From NCBI GenBank assembly GCA_001512495.1, contig LFRU01000032.1, positions 624 to 37,416 of the forward strand: a stretch of DNA of 36,793 nucleotides, read 5' to 3'. A program made the position numbers and the translations under genes. Positions 17,928 to 27,984 of the stretch are shown one piece after another. The notes under the pieces were generated by a model, which worked only from the letters and a program-made list of their open reading frames with translations, was not told the DNA's origin and searched no databases. Each line of letters opens with the position of its first letter. Position 1 is the stretch's first letter. Origin of the DNA: Syntrophothermus sp. DTU052 (lineage in GTDB: Bacteria; Bacillota; Syntrophomonadia; Syntrophomonadales; DTU052).

Positions 17928-18959
17928 CTAGATTATAAGGAAATCCCTGGCCTTTAATCGTGCCTGATCCTCCGGGGAGACAACGTACTCACGTTCCAGA
18001 AGCTTACGCTCTTTCACGTTGCCGCATAGCTCGGTGGATAAATAACGGAGGCCATTGTCATTAATCACGGTTACTATTCTTCGCGCCTGCGGGAAGCGGC
18101 GGGCTGTTTTCAGAGCTGCCGCCACATTGCATCCTGAAGAGATGCCGCAGAATATGCCCTCTTTGCGGGCCATTTCCCGGGCCATTCTTATGGCTTCATC
18201 CGATTCAACCTGGACTATACCGTCGATGTAATCCAAATCCAGTATTTCCGGGATCAAGCCGTCGGCGATCCCCTGGACCTTGTGCGGGCCGATCTTGCCC
18301 TGGGCCAGAATCGGTGACTCCAGGGGTTCGGAAATCAGGATCTTGATATTGGGATTCTTCTCCTTCAAGTAGCGAGCAGTCCCGGTTACCGTACCTCCGG
18401 TTCCCTGACACATGATGAAGAAATCTACCTCGCCGCCGGTTTGTTCCCAGATTTCCGGTCCGGTAGTGAAATAGTGAGCATCAACGTTTTCCGGTCTCAC
18501 AAACTGACCAACTTCAAAGATCTGATCCCCGTATTTTTTCTTTTGTCGAGCCACCTCTTCCAAAACCAGGTCCACATCTGTTTCCGATCCGGGGGTAAGT
18601 ACCAGCTCGGCTCCGTAGGCTTCGATAGTTCTCTTGCGCTCTTCGCTCATGCCTTCCGGCATTACTATGATAACCCGGTACCCCTTGACTGCGCCTACCA
18701 TACAGGTAGAGATGCCGGTATTACCGGTGGTTCCTTCCATCAAGATCATCCCTGGCTTAAGGTCGCCCCTTTTTTCCGCTTCCACCACGATCCGGTAGGC
18801 CACTCGGTCCTTTAAGCTCCCGCTGGGGTTGGTGTATTCGAGTTTTACCAGGATCTCAGGCGATAAACCTTCCGCCAGACGGTTCAAACGGATCATCGGA
18901 GTAAAGCCTATACTTTCCAGAACATTTTGCATTACTCTTCTGCTGCGTTCCCAGTTCAT
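17928..18959 (-). CDS. PLP-dependent cysteine synthase family protein
   Basis: KLEYTNPSGSLKDRVAYRI, EGTTGNTGIS, CQGTGGTVTGTARYLKE, GISSGCNVAAAL. ATG 18959 with SD GGAGG preferred over ORF-track start 19127. Confidence 0.92.
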   Translation of the reverse strand: MNWERSRRVMQNVLESIGFTPMIRLNRLAEGLSPEILVKLEYTNPSGSLKDRVAYRIVVEAEKRGDLKPGMILMEGTTGNTGISTCMVGAVKGYRVIIVMPEGMSEERKRTIEAYGAELVLTPGSETDVDLVLEEVARQKKKYGDQIFEVGQFVRPENVDAHYFTTGPEIWEQTGGEVDFFIMCQGTGGTVTGTARYLKEKNPNIKILISEPLESPILAQGKIGPHKVQGIADGLIPEILDLDYIDGIVQVESDEAIRMAREMARKEGIFCGISSGCNVAAALKTARRFPQARRIVTVINDNGLRYLSTELCGNVKERKLLEREYVVSPEDQARLKARDFLII

Positions 18960-19032
18960 CCAGTTAACCTCCAGTGTGACATAATAGGTGACAGATTCCA
19001 TTCGCTGTGGCTTGCTGAAAAGTGCAACGGGT

Positions 19033-19656
19033 TTATAAAGGCCATTCTGATCCAAAGCAGATGGGACGTACAATTTGTACCGTTTCTCTTCGGGGTAAAT
19101 GGCATCCCGGTTCTTCTTTTTCGGCAAGTACCTGGCCCATAACGGTTTCCAGCACTGCTAAAATGGGATCCCAATCACCCGGCCGACGCAGGGAAAGATT
19201 TTCCTGGCTTATACGGGCAGCCAAATAATTATTCAAATCAATCTCGTAGTCTTCCAAAAGGCCAAAGTACTCTTTCCAATGAGCAAGCCTGCTCTCTCTG
19301 TCCCAGGAAATACCCGGACAGACAAAATGGCGGCAAACCGATTCCCGAAGCTCCATCGGCAAGAGGCATCCTTTTTCAGTGCTGTGGAACTGGCAGCGGG
19401 AGGAACCATCCTCGTCCGGGAGACTGTTTACCGTAATCGAGGCATCCAGAACTGTCAAACAGGGAAGTCGGGCGATGCAGTCAATCAACTGCGGACGCTG
19501 CTTGGCAATGAAGTAGAGGTCTGTAAGATAGAAAACCGGCGAGTAATGCCCGCAGCAGCCCTTGTGGTCCCGGCGCGGACAATCGGCACACAGATCAACT
19601 TCAATGAAACTCCGTAATCCCCGGCGATGGAAAACCAGATTGATCTCCTTCAACAT
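19033..19656 (-). CDS. YkgJ-like cysteine-cluster protein
   Basis: CADCPRRDHKGCCG...CQFHSTEKGCLLPMELRESVCRHFVCPG Cys-rich pattern; immediately upstream of and co-directional with the cysteine synthase. Confidence 0.65.
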   Translation of the reverse strand: MLKEINLVFHRRGLRSFIEVDLCADCPRRDHKGCCGHYSPVFYLTDLYFIAKQRPQLIDCIARLPCLTVLDASITVNSLPDEDGSSRCQFHSTEKGCLLPMELRESVCRHFVCPGISWDRESRLAHWKEYFGLLEDYEIDLNNYLAARISQENLSLRRPGDWDPILAVLETVMGQVLAEKEEPGCHLPRRETVQIVRPICFGSEWPL

Positions 19657-19919
19657 ATAAATTTTCGCCCCTCAGCTCGCTTGTTGGTTTGCACATGCCG
19701 ACCCCTATCATTATAGCCATTTTGATGTTATAACCCAAGCTTTTAATAAATATAGGAAAACATAAACGGCACGGAATTTGGCATAACTGCGCCAACTAAG
19801 ATTTCTCGGAATGACTGGCTGGAATTATAGTATGCGGGAAAACACGGCCTTGATTGCTGCCGGCTTATTAGGGAGCGGAAAATATCTGACTTTGTCAACT
19901 GGGAAGAAAAACGTGTTGG

Positions 19920-22541
19920 TTAGGCCAGGGGAGGCAGACGCAGAACCTTGGCCCCGAAGGTGACGGCTCCTCTGGTCTGAGCCAACATATCAGAGATGCA
20001 GTGGGCTGGTTGAGGCTTGGAAACCAGATACCCTTGAATCTGGTCACACTGTAAACCTGCCAGTAATTCAGCCTGCTCGGGCCTTTCTACCCCTTCGGCA
20101 GTAACCCGGAGATCCAGAAATCTTGCCAAAGAGATTAGTGCATGCGGTATGGCCATGCCAGTGCTTTCCTTGCTCAGATCGCAAATGAAAGACTGGTCGA
20201 TCTTGAGTGAGTCAAGGGGTAAACTCCTGAGATAACTGAGTGATAAATGGCCGGTTCCAAAATCGTCCAGGGCAATCTTTATCCCAAGACTGCGTAGTTC
20301 CTTTAGCAGATTATTTATTCGTTCTGAAGTGCGGAGGGCTACGTTCTCCGTGATCTCCAACTCCAGGTATTCCGGAGCCAACCCGGTTTCTTCGAGCACC
20401 TGGACGATGGTTTCCACCAGGTCCTGCTGCCAGAAGTGGCGCCCTGATATATTTACGGAAACCCTTATCGCTGCCAAACCCTGTTCCTGCCAGGTCTTGT
20501 TCTGCCGACAAGCGGTTCGCAAAACCCATTTTTCAATGGGAATAATTAGGCCATTTTCTTCGGCGATATGTATAAATTTCGAAGGCATTATAAGGCCTTT
20601 ATCGGGATGATGCCATCGTACCAGAGCTTCTACACTGACTATTTGCTTGGTTTTGATATCAATTAAAGGCTGGTAGTAAAGAACAAATTCCTCATTCTCC
20701 AGGGCCCGGCGCAGCTCTTTGGCCAGGGTGAGACGTTCCATATAAATCTGATTCATGGCTGGGGTGTATACCTGATAACTGTTGCCGCCTCGTTCTTTGG
20801 CTCGATAGAGAGCGCTGTCCGCGTTCTTAATAAGGGATTCGCCATCCAGTCCATCGTTGGGGAAAACGCTAATACCGATACTGGCAGTAACGTGAATCTC
20901 CTGCCCCTCAACGATAAAGGGCTGTGAAAAACTACGCAGAATCTTCTCGGCAATAATCCCCGCATCTCTGGTATCCTTTATGCCGGGAAAGAGGAACATA
21001 AACTCATCGCCGCCCATGCGGGCAATAGTGTCCCCCTGTCTTACCAGGGATTTCAAACGCTTGGACACCTCTTTCAGCAGCAGATCGCCGACCATATGGC
21101 CCAAGGTATCGTTGATCATCTTGAAATTATCCAGGTCAAGATATATCAGAGCCAGCATCTGGTTTTGGCGTTTGGCCTGAGGAAGGGCTATTGAAATCCG
21201 ATCCTGGATAAGAAGCCGGTTAGGAAGACCGGTGAGCGCATCATGATAAGCCATGTGGCGGATGGTTTCCTCATAACGGTTGCGCTCTGTTATGTCTGAT
21301 ACAATGGCAACTCCGCCCAGGGGGTAACCGTCCTTGGACATCATCGGAGCAACATGGGCCTCAATCGGGATCGTTTTTTCGGAAATAGCGGAATAAAATT
21401 CTCCTTGGAAGGAGGATTTTTGGCCGTTAAGCGCTTGTTTTATCGCTCTTACCAGGTTATCCTGCGGCAATTCCAGGAGATTGAACCCGATCAGGACATC
21501 TTTTTCATGAGCCCCCAGGATTTGAGCCAGACTTTCATTATAGGCGGTAATACAGCCCTGGCTGTCAAAATGAAGTATTCCCAGAGGGGTATTCTCAAAA
21601 ACCAGGCGATATTTTAATTCACTCTGCCGCAGATCCTCTTCGGCCTTTTTATGGGCGGTCATGTCCCTTAATGTTTCTATTGCTCCCATCAACTCGCCGT
21701 TTCTGTCAAATAAAGGAGAAGCCTTTGCCCATACGTAAACGCCATTAACATTTAACGCCGGGCAGAAGTTTTCCGCTACCAGGGTTACGTGTTCTTTTTT
21801 GTAATAGGGATAGTCTGGACATCCAGGGTTTGTGCCCAGAGCCAGATCGATAAGCATGGGACGGCGGTGGCCGTAAAAGGGCAGAGCGTATTCATAGTTG
21901 TTCTTACCAATCATGTCCTCAGCCTTGATTCCGGTCATTTCTGCCATAGCCCGATTCCAGCGAATAACTCGACCCGAAGCGTCTATGACAAAGGTCGGAT
22001 CCGGTAAAAAATCGATTATATCGGCCAGTTGTTGCTCCAACTCTCTCCGGGCATCCTCCGCCCTTTTTCTAGTGCTTATATCGGTGACGAAAGAATAGTA
22101 AAGGGGTTTGCCGCTATCTTTGTCAATGAACTGATGTACCAGCAGTTCTACTGCGATCCGCCGGCCGCCTTTCGTAAGGTATTCCTTTTCATAGCGGACC
22201 GGCAATCCGGTTTTGCGCAACAGATTCAGGTAATGGTCATGAACAAAGTGCCATTCTTCAGGCGTGAGATCCTTGTCCCAACTGGTAGTGGATAGTTCCT
22301 CCCAGGTATATCCCAACATATTTAAAAAGGACGGATTACAATACACAATCCTTCCCTCTGAGGTGACCAGGCAGAAGGGCTGAGAAGAGTACTCCAGCAT
22401 CTGGGCCAGATAACTAATCCGCTTGAGGTATGCGTTTAAGTAGTCCGGGTTATCAAGGGTTAATGCATCGGGTGTGGGGAGGGTAAGTCTTGAGTTGCCG
22501 CTCCCATTCTGCGATGCTTTTTTGAATGTTCTTTCGTCCAC
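19920..22541 (-). CDS. Multi-PAS diguanylate cyclase/phosphodiesterase (PAS-GGDEF-EAL)
   Basis: Three PAS-like segments, RMGGDEFMF, EALVRWHHP, DDFGTG, KIDQSF, AEGVE, QGYLVSKP. Confidence 0.95.
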   Translation of the reverse strand: MDERTFKKASQNGSGNSRLTLPTPDALTLDNPDYLNAYLKRISYLAQMLEYSSQPFCLVTSEGRIVYCNPSFLNMLGYTWEELSTTSWDKDLTPEEWHFVHDHYLNLLRKTGLPVRYEKEYLTKGGRRIAVELLVHQFIDKDSGKPLYYSFVTDISTRKRAEDARRELEQQLADIIDFLPDPTFVIDASGRVIRWNRAMAEMTGIKAEDMIGKNNYEYALPFYGHRRPMLIDLALGTNPGCPDYPYYKKEHVTLVAENFCPALNVNGVYVWAKASPLFDRNGELMGAIETLRDMTAHKKAEEDLRQSELKYRLVFENTPLGILHFDSQGCITAYNESLAQILGAHEKDVLIGFNLLELPQDNLVRAIKQALNGQKSSFQGEFYSAISEKTIPIEAHVAPMMSKDGYPLGGVAIVSDITERNRYEETIRHMAYHDALTGLPNRLLIQDRISIALPQAKRQNQMLALIYLDLDNFKMINDTLGHMVGDLLLKEVSKRLKSLVRQGDTIARMGGDEFMFLFPGIKDTRDAGIIAEKILRSFSQPFIVEGQEIHVTASIGISVFPNDGLDGESLIKNADSALYRAKERGGNSYQVYTPAMNQIYMERLTLAKELRRALENEEFVLYYQPLIDIKTKQIVSVEALVRWHHPDKGLIMPSKFIHIAEENGLIIPIEKWVLRTACRQNKTWQEQGLAAIRVSVNISGRHFWQQDLVETIVQVLEETGLAPEYLELEITENVALRTSERINNLLKELRSLGIKIALDDFGTGHLSLSYLRSLPLDSLKIDQSFICDLSKESTGMAIPHALISLARFLDLRVTAEGVERPEQAELLAGLQCDQIQGYLVSKPQPAHCISDMLAQTRGAVTFGAKVLRLPPLA

Positions 22542-22974
22542 TGCATTTGTCCTCCGGCTTCAACTACCGCTAACACTGAGCAATTATATAATTGCCTCCT
22601 ATTGAGTTTAACTCTATCCAGGTTAACATGCCAGAAAAAAATGGCGATGGAGGAAAAAATAATTCCAGAAATATGAAAGGAAAAACATGGACAAATGCCC
22701 TCGAAAAGGGCAATAACAAACTTTTTCCTAATTTAGACATTATACTATTAATCCAAGAAAACCATCGACAAGTTTTGCACGAGGCATTTTATTTAACATA
22801 GACTGTTTGAAAAGTCAGCCTTATCACTGTGTATTTAAGGGCATCGGCAGGAGCAAAACGTATTTGGAATTATTGCTCTCTGTCTGGAAACCGATTCGCA
22901 GTAAGGTTATAATTAACTTGTGATAAAGCGTACATGGCTTCGTTTCTAAAAGAAATGATTGCTTAGAGGGTGGA

Positions 22975-23580
22975 ATGCTGTTGAAAACCGGGGTTTTTGG
23001 CGGTACCTTTGACCCGGTCCATATCGGTCACCTGGCAGTTGCGGAGAGGGTTTACTGTGACTTGGGCTTGGACCGGATAGTTTTTGTACCCGCCAGCACA
23101 TCACCTTTCAAGCTGGGGGAGGTTAGCACATCAGGTGAACACCGCCTCACAATGTTGAAGTTGGCGGTTCGGGATAATTCTCATTTTGCGGTTAGTGATA
23201 TTGAGCTGCAGAGAGGCGGAACCAGCTATACGGTAGATACCATGGAAATACTTAAAGACCGGTACCCAGGGGATGAGTTTTATTTTATCATGGGAATGGA
23301 TTCCTTTCTGGAGTTAAGCGGTTGGAAAGGCGTCGAACGGCTGGTTGAGCTGTCTCAACTGGTGGTAGTGTCCCGACCGGGGTATGAGCTGCCGCAGGAA
23401 CAAAAACAGCTGCTAACCTTGCCACCGGCTGTCTGGCAGCGAACACATTTCCTGGAGATGCCGGGACTTGATATTGCGGCTACTGAAATCAGGGAAAGGG
23501 TCAAAAAGGGCAGGTCCGTCCGCTACCTTTTGACTCCCGAAGTCGAGACTTATATTCATGAGAACGGTATTTACCGCTGA
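22975..23580 (+). CDS. nadD: Nicotinate-nucleotide adenylyltransferase
   Basis: GVFGGTFDPVHIGHLAVAE, IMGMDSFLELSGWKG, ISATEIR-type motif (IAATEIRERVKKGRSVRYLLT). Confidence 0.95.
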   Translation: MLLKTGVFGGTFDPVHIGHLAVAERVYCDLGLDRIVFVPASTSPFKLGEVSTSGEHRLTMLKLAVRDNSHFAVSDIELQRGGTSYTVDTMEILKDRYPGDEFYFIMGMDSFLELSGWKGVERLVELSQLVVVSRPGYELPQEQKQLLTLPPAVWQRTHFLEMPGLDIAATEIRERVKKGRSVRYLLTPEVETYIHENGIYR

Positions 23581-23672
23581 TATGCGCGCAGCGGGACCGA
23601 TAAGCCCCGGGGTTAATGAGCTTGATCTTGCTGCGGGTATATTAGGGGTTCGTATCGTCACCGGAGATATCG

Positions 23673-24245
23673 ATGGACGAGATAAGAGCTCAAGAAATAA
23701 TAAGAGCAAGACTGTCTGAGAACCGTTATCAGCACTCGATGCGGGTGGCAATGGTAGCCCGAGAAATGGCACGATCGTTCGGATTGGACGAAAGCAAAGC
23801 AGGTTTGGCCGGTATTGTTCATGACTACGCCAGGGACATGCCCGGGTACGAGTTGCTGTCTCTGGCCAAAGAGTATAACCTGTTGGAAGATGAGGTGGAG
23901 GAAAATTCGCCTGATCTTCTGCATGCTACGGTAGGAGCTTTTCTCCTCTACCGGGACCATGGGGTGGATGATGAGGAGGTCTTAAATGCAGTCAGGAGCC
24001 ATACCCTGGGCAGAGTGGGGATGACTGATTTGGAAAAGGTTTTATTCCTGGCTGACCTGATAGAGCCCGGACGTGATTTTCCGGGAATTGATAGTTTGCG
24101 ATGTCTGGTCAGGCGCAATTTGGACCGGGGGATGGTACGAGCTATAGAATTGACCCTGCACTACTGTATGGATCAGGGTCGATTGATTCATCCCCGAACC
24201 GTACTGGTTCGAAATTACCTGCTCTCATCTTTGCCAAGTGATTGA
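23673..24245 (+). CDS. yqeK: YqeK-type HD-domain nucleotide hydrolase
   Basis: RYQHSMRVAMVAREMARSFGLD, GIVHDYARDMP, HATVGAFLLYRDHGV; between nadD and rsfS. Confidence 0.93.
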   Translation: MDEIRAQEIIRARLSENRYQHSMRVAMVAREMARSFGLDESKAGLAGIVHDYARDMPGYELLSLAKEYNLLEDEVEENSPDLLHATVGAFLLYRDHGVDDEEVLNAVRSHTLGRVGMTDLEKVLFLADLIEPGRDFPGIDSLRCLVRRNLDRGMVRAIELTLHYCMDQGRLIHPRTVLVRNYLLSSLPSD

Positions 24246-24288
24246 ACCCTGTGGTAGAATGTTCGTGGATCAACAAAGGGGGACTGAC

Positions 24289-24657
24289 ATGTCGACAGGT
24301 ATCAGCACAGATCTAACCTCTAAAATCGTGGAATCTGCTCAGGAGGCAAACGCTACCGATATTGTAGTCCTGGATCTGCGCGGTTTGACAATTCTGGCCG
24401 ATTATTTTGTAATCGCCAGCGGTCGCAGCACCATACAGGTGAAAAGCATTGCCGAAAGAATTGAGGATCAGCTTCTGGAACAGGGAGAAAAACCGCTCCG
24501 AAGAGAAGGGTTTAATGAAGGACGCTGGATTATCCTGGATTATTCAGGGGTTATGGTTCATATTTTCCGCCAGGAAGAGAGAGAATTTTACCAGTTGGAA
24601 CGTCTATGGGGCGACGCTCCGTTGCTCAATGTAGGGAACAGTCAGGCTTGGCGATAG
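24289..24657 (+). CDS. rsfS: Ribosome silencing factor
   Basis: DIVVLDLRGLTILADYFVIASGRSTIQVKSIAERI, WIILDYSGVMVHIFRQEEREFYQLERLWGDAP. Confidence 0.95.
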   Translation: MSTGISTDLTSKIVESAQEANATDIVVLDLRGLTILADYFVIASGRSTIQVKSIAERIEDQLLEQGEKPLRREGFNEGRWIILDYSGVMVHIFRQEEREFYQLERLWGDAPLLNVGNSQAWR

Positions 24658-24715
24658 TAATCGATGCATCGTGAAGCCGAGATATGGCCTTCCTCAATTA
24701 TGGGGGGGCCATTGT

Positions 24716-25240
24716 TTATTGCTGTTCCAACCGGTTAAGGGAACCCTCCAACTTGAGGAGGGCCTTCTTGGTATGCAGTGCCCCCGGTGCCGTGAAGCCA
24801 CCAAGCCCAACGGCGGCTACCACCCGGTGGCAGGGGATTATTAACGGCAGGGGATTTCTTTTTAATGCCTGCCCCACCGCCCTGGCCCCTTGACAGCATC
24901 CTGCTTGGCGGGCGAGCATACCGTAAGTCTGCACGGTTCCGTAGGGAATAAGAGCCGCAGCCAGCAGTACCCGGCGGGTAAAATGAGAGCAACCGTCGAG
25001 ATCAGGTTCACAATCCCACTGCTCAATACGGTGGCCGGCAAAATAGGCCTTTACCTGTTCCTGGAGGCGGGTTAGGAGCCGGGAGTTCTCTATCTGCTTC
25101 CCTCCCCATACCTGGTTTATGTTTTGAATAACCAAGGTCGGTTCGGGAAGGGGCAGTATCAGAGAACTAACCCGGCGGTTATTTCCCACCAGACCAACGA
25201 ATCCCCAATCTGTTTCAAAAACACAGTACTCCAGACTCAT
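24716..25240 (-). CDS. ogt: Methylated-DNA--[protein]-cysteine S-methyltransferase
   Basis: [17 protein letters not shown], active site [16 protein letters not shown]. Confidence 0.93.
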   Translation of the reverse strand: MSLEYCVFETDWGFVGLVGNNRRVSSLILPLPEPTLVIQNINQVWGGKQIENSRLLTRLQEQVKAYFAGHRIEQWDCEPDLDGCSHFTRRVLLAAALIPYGTVQTYGMLARQAGCCQGARAVGQALKRNPLPLIIPCHRVVAAVGLGGFTAPGALHTKKALLKLEGSLNRLEQQ

Positions 25241-27717
25241 TTGACCACGATATTAACCAGTTTTCTGGGCACGGTAATCACCTTGACTACCTGCTTCTTG
25301 CCGATGCTCTTTCTGACTTGGGCTAAGGCCAGTTCTTCCAGGTCCTCTCTGGGGATATCCACCGGTACCATAATACGATCCCTTACCTTGCCGTTCACCT
25401 GAATCACTATTTCTATCTCACTCCGCTTGAGGGCGGTCTCGTCCCAGGAAGGCCACGGCTGCTGGTGAACACTGCCCTGGTGTCCGGTACCTTCCCACAA
25501 TTCCTCGGCGATATGGGGTGCGAACGGGGCCAGGAGCAGGATCAGAGATTCCATGGATTCCTTTACCACCTGGGGATTCATTTTATCCCCCATGCTGTCC
25601 CGGTACTGGTACATGGTATTGACCAGTTCCATAATAGCGCTGATGGCCGTGTTGAAATTAAAGCGCTTCTCAATATCTTCGGTCACCTTGTGGATGGTGT
25701 AATGGACCTTATAGCGCAGGTCCCGGTCACTTGCACTTAATCCCGGGCTTGCTTCATCTACCTGATCCTGCCATCTTACCAGATCGACCACCAGCCTCCA
25801 TACCCGGTTGAGGAAGCGGTGGCAGCCTTCAACCCCCTGTTCACTCCATTCCAGATCACGCTCGGGAGGGGAAGCGAACAGGATGAAAAGCCGAGTGGTA
25901 TCCGCACCGTACTTCTCAATTGTATCTTCGGGACTTACCACATTCCCTTTGGATTTGGACATCTTGGCGCCGTCTTTCAGAACCATGCCCTGAGTGAGCA
26001 GGTTGGTAAAGGGCTCAAGGCAGGAAAGCATACCTGCGTCATAGAGCGCCTTGGTAAAGAAACGGGCGTACATAAGATGAAGAATAGCGTGTTCTACTCC
26101 CCCAATGTACTGGTCTACCGGCATCCAGTAGTCCACTGCCGGCTTGAGAAACGGGCGGTTGGCCGTGTGGGGACTGGCAAAACGCATAAAATACCAGGAG
26201 GAACACACAAAGGTATCCATGGTATCTGTCTCCCGTCGGGCTGATTTACCACAACTGGGACATTCGGTCTTGACGAATTCATCTACATATTTAAGCGGAG
26301 ACTCCCCGGTAGGCCGGAATTCAACATCCTCCGGCAGGATAACCGGGAGGTCTTCAAAGGGAACCGGAACCATGCCGCACTCATCGCAGTAGACAATAGG
26401 AATAGGCGCACCCCAGTAACGCTGCCGGGAAATCAGCCAGTCCCGCAGCCGGTAGTTCACAGTTCCCCGGCCAATCTTGTTGGCTTCCATAAATTTGATG
26501 ATCGCGCTTTGACCCTCTTTAGTGGAGAGTCCGTTGAACTTTCCGGAATTGACCATTACACCGTCGCCGCTATAGGCTTCCGTCATAGTACCGTCTAACG
26601 GCAGTTCGTTCTCAGGATTCTGAATCACTACCCGGATTTCCAGGTTGTACTTTTTGGCAAACTCAAAGTCCCGCTGATCATGGGCGGGAACTGCCATGAT
26701 AGCGCCGGTACCGTAATCCATAACTACGTAGTTGGCCAGCCATATGGGGACCTCTTGGCCGTTGACCGGATTTACTGCATACCTGCCGGTAAATATGCCG
26801 AGTTTTTCGGCTTCTGCTGAAGTCCGGGCCTGCTCATTGAGTTTTTTCATATTTTCCACAAACTCACGAATACCGGCTTCGTATTCAGTACCCGCTACCA
26901 GGGTATTTACCAGCGGGTGTTCGGGAGCCAGGACCATGTAAGTCACCCCGAAGACTGTATCCGGCCGGGTAGTAAACACTGGGATCTTTTCGCCCGAACC
27001 CTTAACCGTAAAACTGAATTCACAGCCTTCACTGCGTCCAATCCAGTTGCGCTGCATGGACTTAACCTTATCAGGCCAGCCGGGAAGCTGATCCAGATCA
27101 TTCAGGAGACGATCCGCGTAATCGGTGATCTTGAAAAACCACTGTTCCAGATTCCTTCTTTCCACTGCGGTCTCACATCGTTCGCAGGCACCGTCCACCA
27201 CCTGCTCATTGGCCAAAACGGTAGCACACGACGGGCACCAGTTTACGGCCGCTTCTCTCTTGTAAGCCAGACCCATGTGATAAAGGTGCAGGAAGAGCCA
27301 CTGCGTAAATTTATAGTAATCGGGGCTGCAGGTAGCAACCTCCCGGTTCCAATCATAACTTATGCCCAGTGTTTGTAACTGTTTTCTCATATTCTCAATG
27401 TTGGCATAGGTCCATTTAGCAGGGGGGATACCATGCTTGATGGCTGCATTTTCTGCCGGTAAACCAAATGCATCCCATCCCATTGGATGTAAAACATTAA
27501 AACCCTGCATGCTTTTGAAGCGGGCCACCACATCCCCAATCGCGTAATTCCTGACATGTCCCATATGCAGGGCTCCGGAAGGATAGGGAAACATCTCCAA
27601 GCAGTAATATTTCGGTTTATACGGGTCTTCCTCTACCAAATAGAAGCCGTTTTCTTCCCAGAAACGCTGCCACTTGGCTTCAATTTTCTTGAAATCATAT
27701 CGGCCCTCCACAGCCAT
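25237..27717 (-). CDS. leuS: Leucyl-tRNA synthetase
   Basis: [23 protein letters not shown] (HIGH), [13 protein letters not shown] (KMSKS), 826 aa. Confidence 0.98.
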   Translation of the reverse strand: MAVEGRYDFKKIEAKWQRFWEENGFYLVEEDPYKPKYYCLEMFPYPSGALHMGHVRNYAIGDVVARFKSMQGFNVLHPMGWDAFGLPAENAAIKHGIPPAKWTYANIENMRKQLQTLGISYDWNREVATCSPDYYKFTQWLFLHLYHMGLAYKREAAVNWCPSCATVLANEQVVDGACERCETAVERRNLEQWFFKITDYADRLLNDLDQLPGWPDKVKSMQRNWIGRSEGCEFSFTVKGSGEKIPVFTTRPDTVFGVTYMVLAPEHPLVNTLVAGTEYEAGIREFVENMKKLNEQARTSAEAEKLGIFTGRYAVNPVNGQEVPIWLANYVVMDYGTGAIMAVPAHDQRDFEFAKKYNLEIRVVIQNPENELPLDGTMTEAYSGDGVMVNSGKFNGLSTKEGQSAIIKFMEANKIGRGTVNYRLRDWLISRQRYWGAPIPIVYCDECGMVPVPFEDLPVILPEDVEFRPTGESPLKYVDEFVKTECPSCGKSARRETDTMDTFVCSSWYFMRFASPHTANRPFLKPAVDYWMPVDQYIGGVEHAILHLMYARFFTKALYDAGMLSCLEPFTNLLTQGMVLKDGAKMSKSKGNVVSPEDTIEKYGADTTRLFILFASPPERDLEWSEQGVEGCHRFLNRVWRLVVDLVRWQDQVDEASPGLSASDRDLRYKVHYTIHKVTEDIEKRFNFNTAISAIMELVNTMYQYRDSMGDKMNPQVVKESMESLILLLAPFAPHIAEELWEGTGHQGSVHQQPWPSWDETALKRSEIEIVIQVNGKVRDRIMVPVDIPREDLEELALAQVRKSIGKKQVVKVITVPRKLVNIVVK

Positions 27718-27844
27718 CCCCCTTATTAATATTTTATAATTCTACACTCCATGAATTCAGATTTGAGTTATATGAGTGGTAGCAATCCTGTTTCAACCTG
27801 TTTGCGGTACCGGGTGTGAGATGTGAAATAGAAGGTGCCGCTAA

Positions 27845-27877
27845 CAAAAAACCTCTCCATCCCAAAGGACGAGAGGT
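27845..27877 (-). terminator. T-box intrinsic terminator
   Basis: Minus strand ACCTCTCGTCCTTTGGGATGGAGAGGTTTTTTG; the standard T-box terminator form overlapping the antiterminator 3' side. Confidence 0.88.
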
Positions 27878-27909
27878 CTCCCGCGGTACCACCTTACTTG
27901 GCAAATATC

Positions 27910-27984
27910 TGGTGGAGCTGGCGGGACTCGAACCCGCGGCCTCTTCCATGCCAAGGAAGCGCGCTCCCTCTGCGCCACAGCCCC
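27910..27984 (-). tRNA. tRNA-Ala (anticodon GGC), CCA encoded
   Basis: GGGGCTG-TG-GCGC-AGAGGGA-GCGC-G-CTTCC-TTGGCAT-GGAAG-AGGCC-GCGGG-TTCGAGT-CCCGC-CAGCTCC-ACCA. All arms pair; G3:U70 Ala identity pair present. Confidence 0.96.

Noticed and set aside
18960-19127. N-terminal extension of the cysteine synthase ORF (MPKKKNRDAIYPEE...)
   Set aside because: It overlaps the end of the Cys-cluster ORF in another frame; a good SD (GGAGG) precedes ATG 18959.
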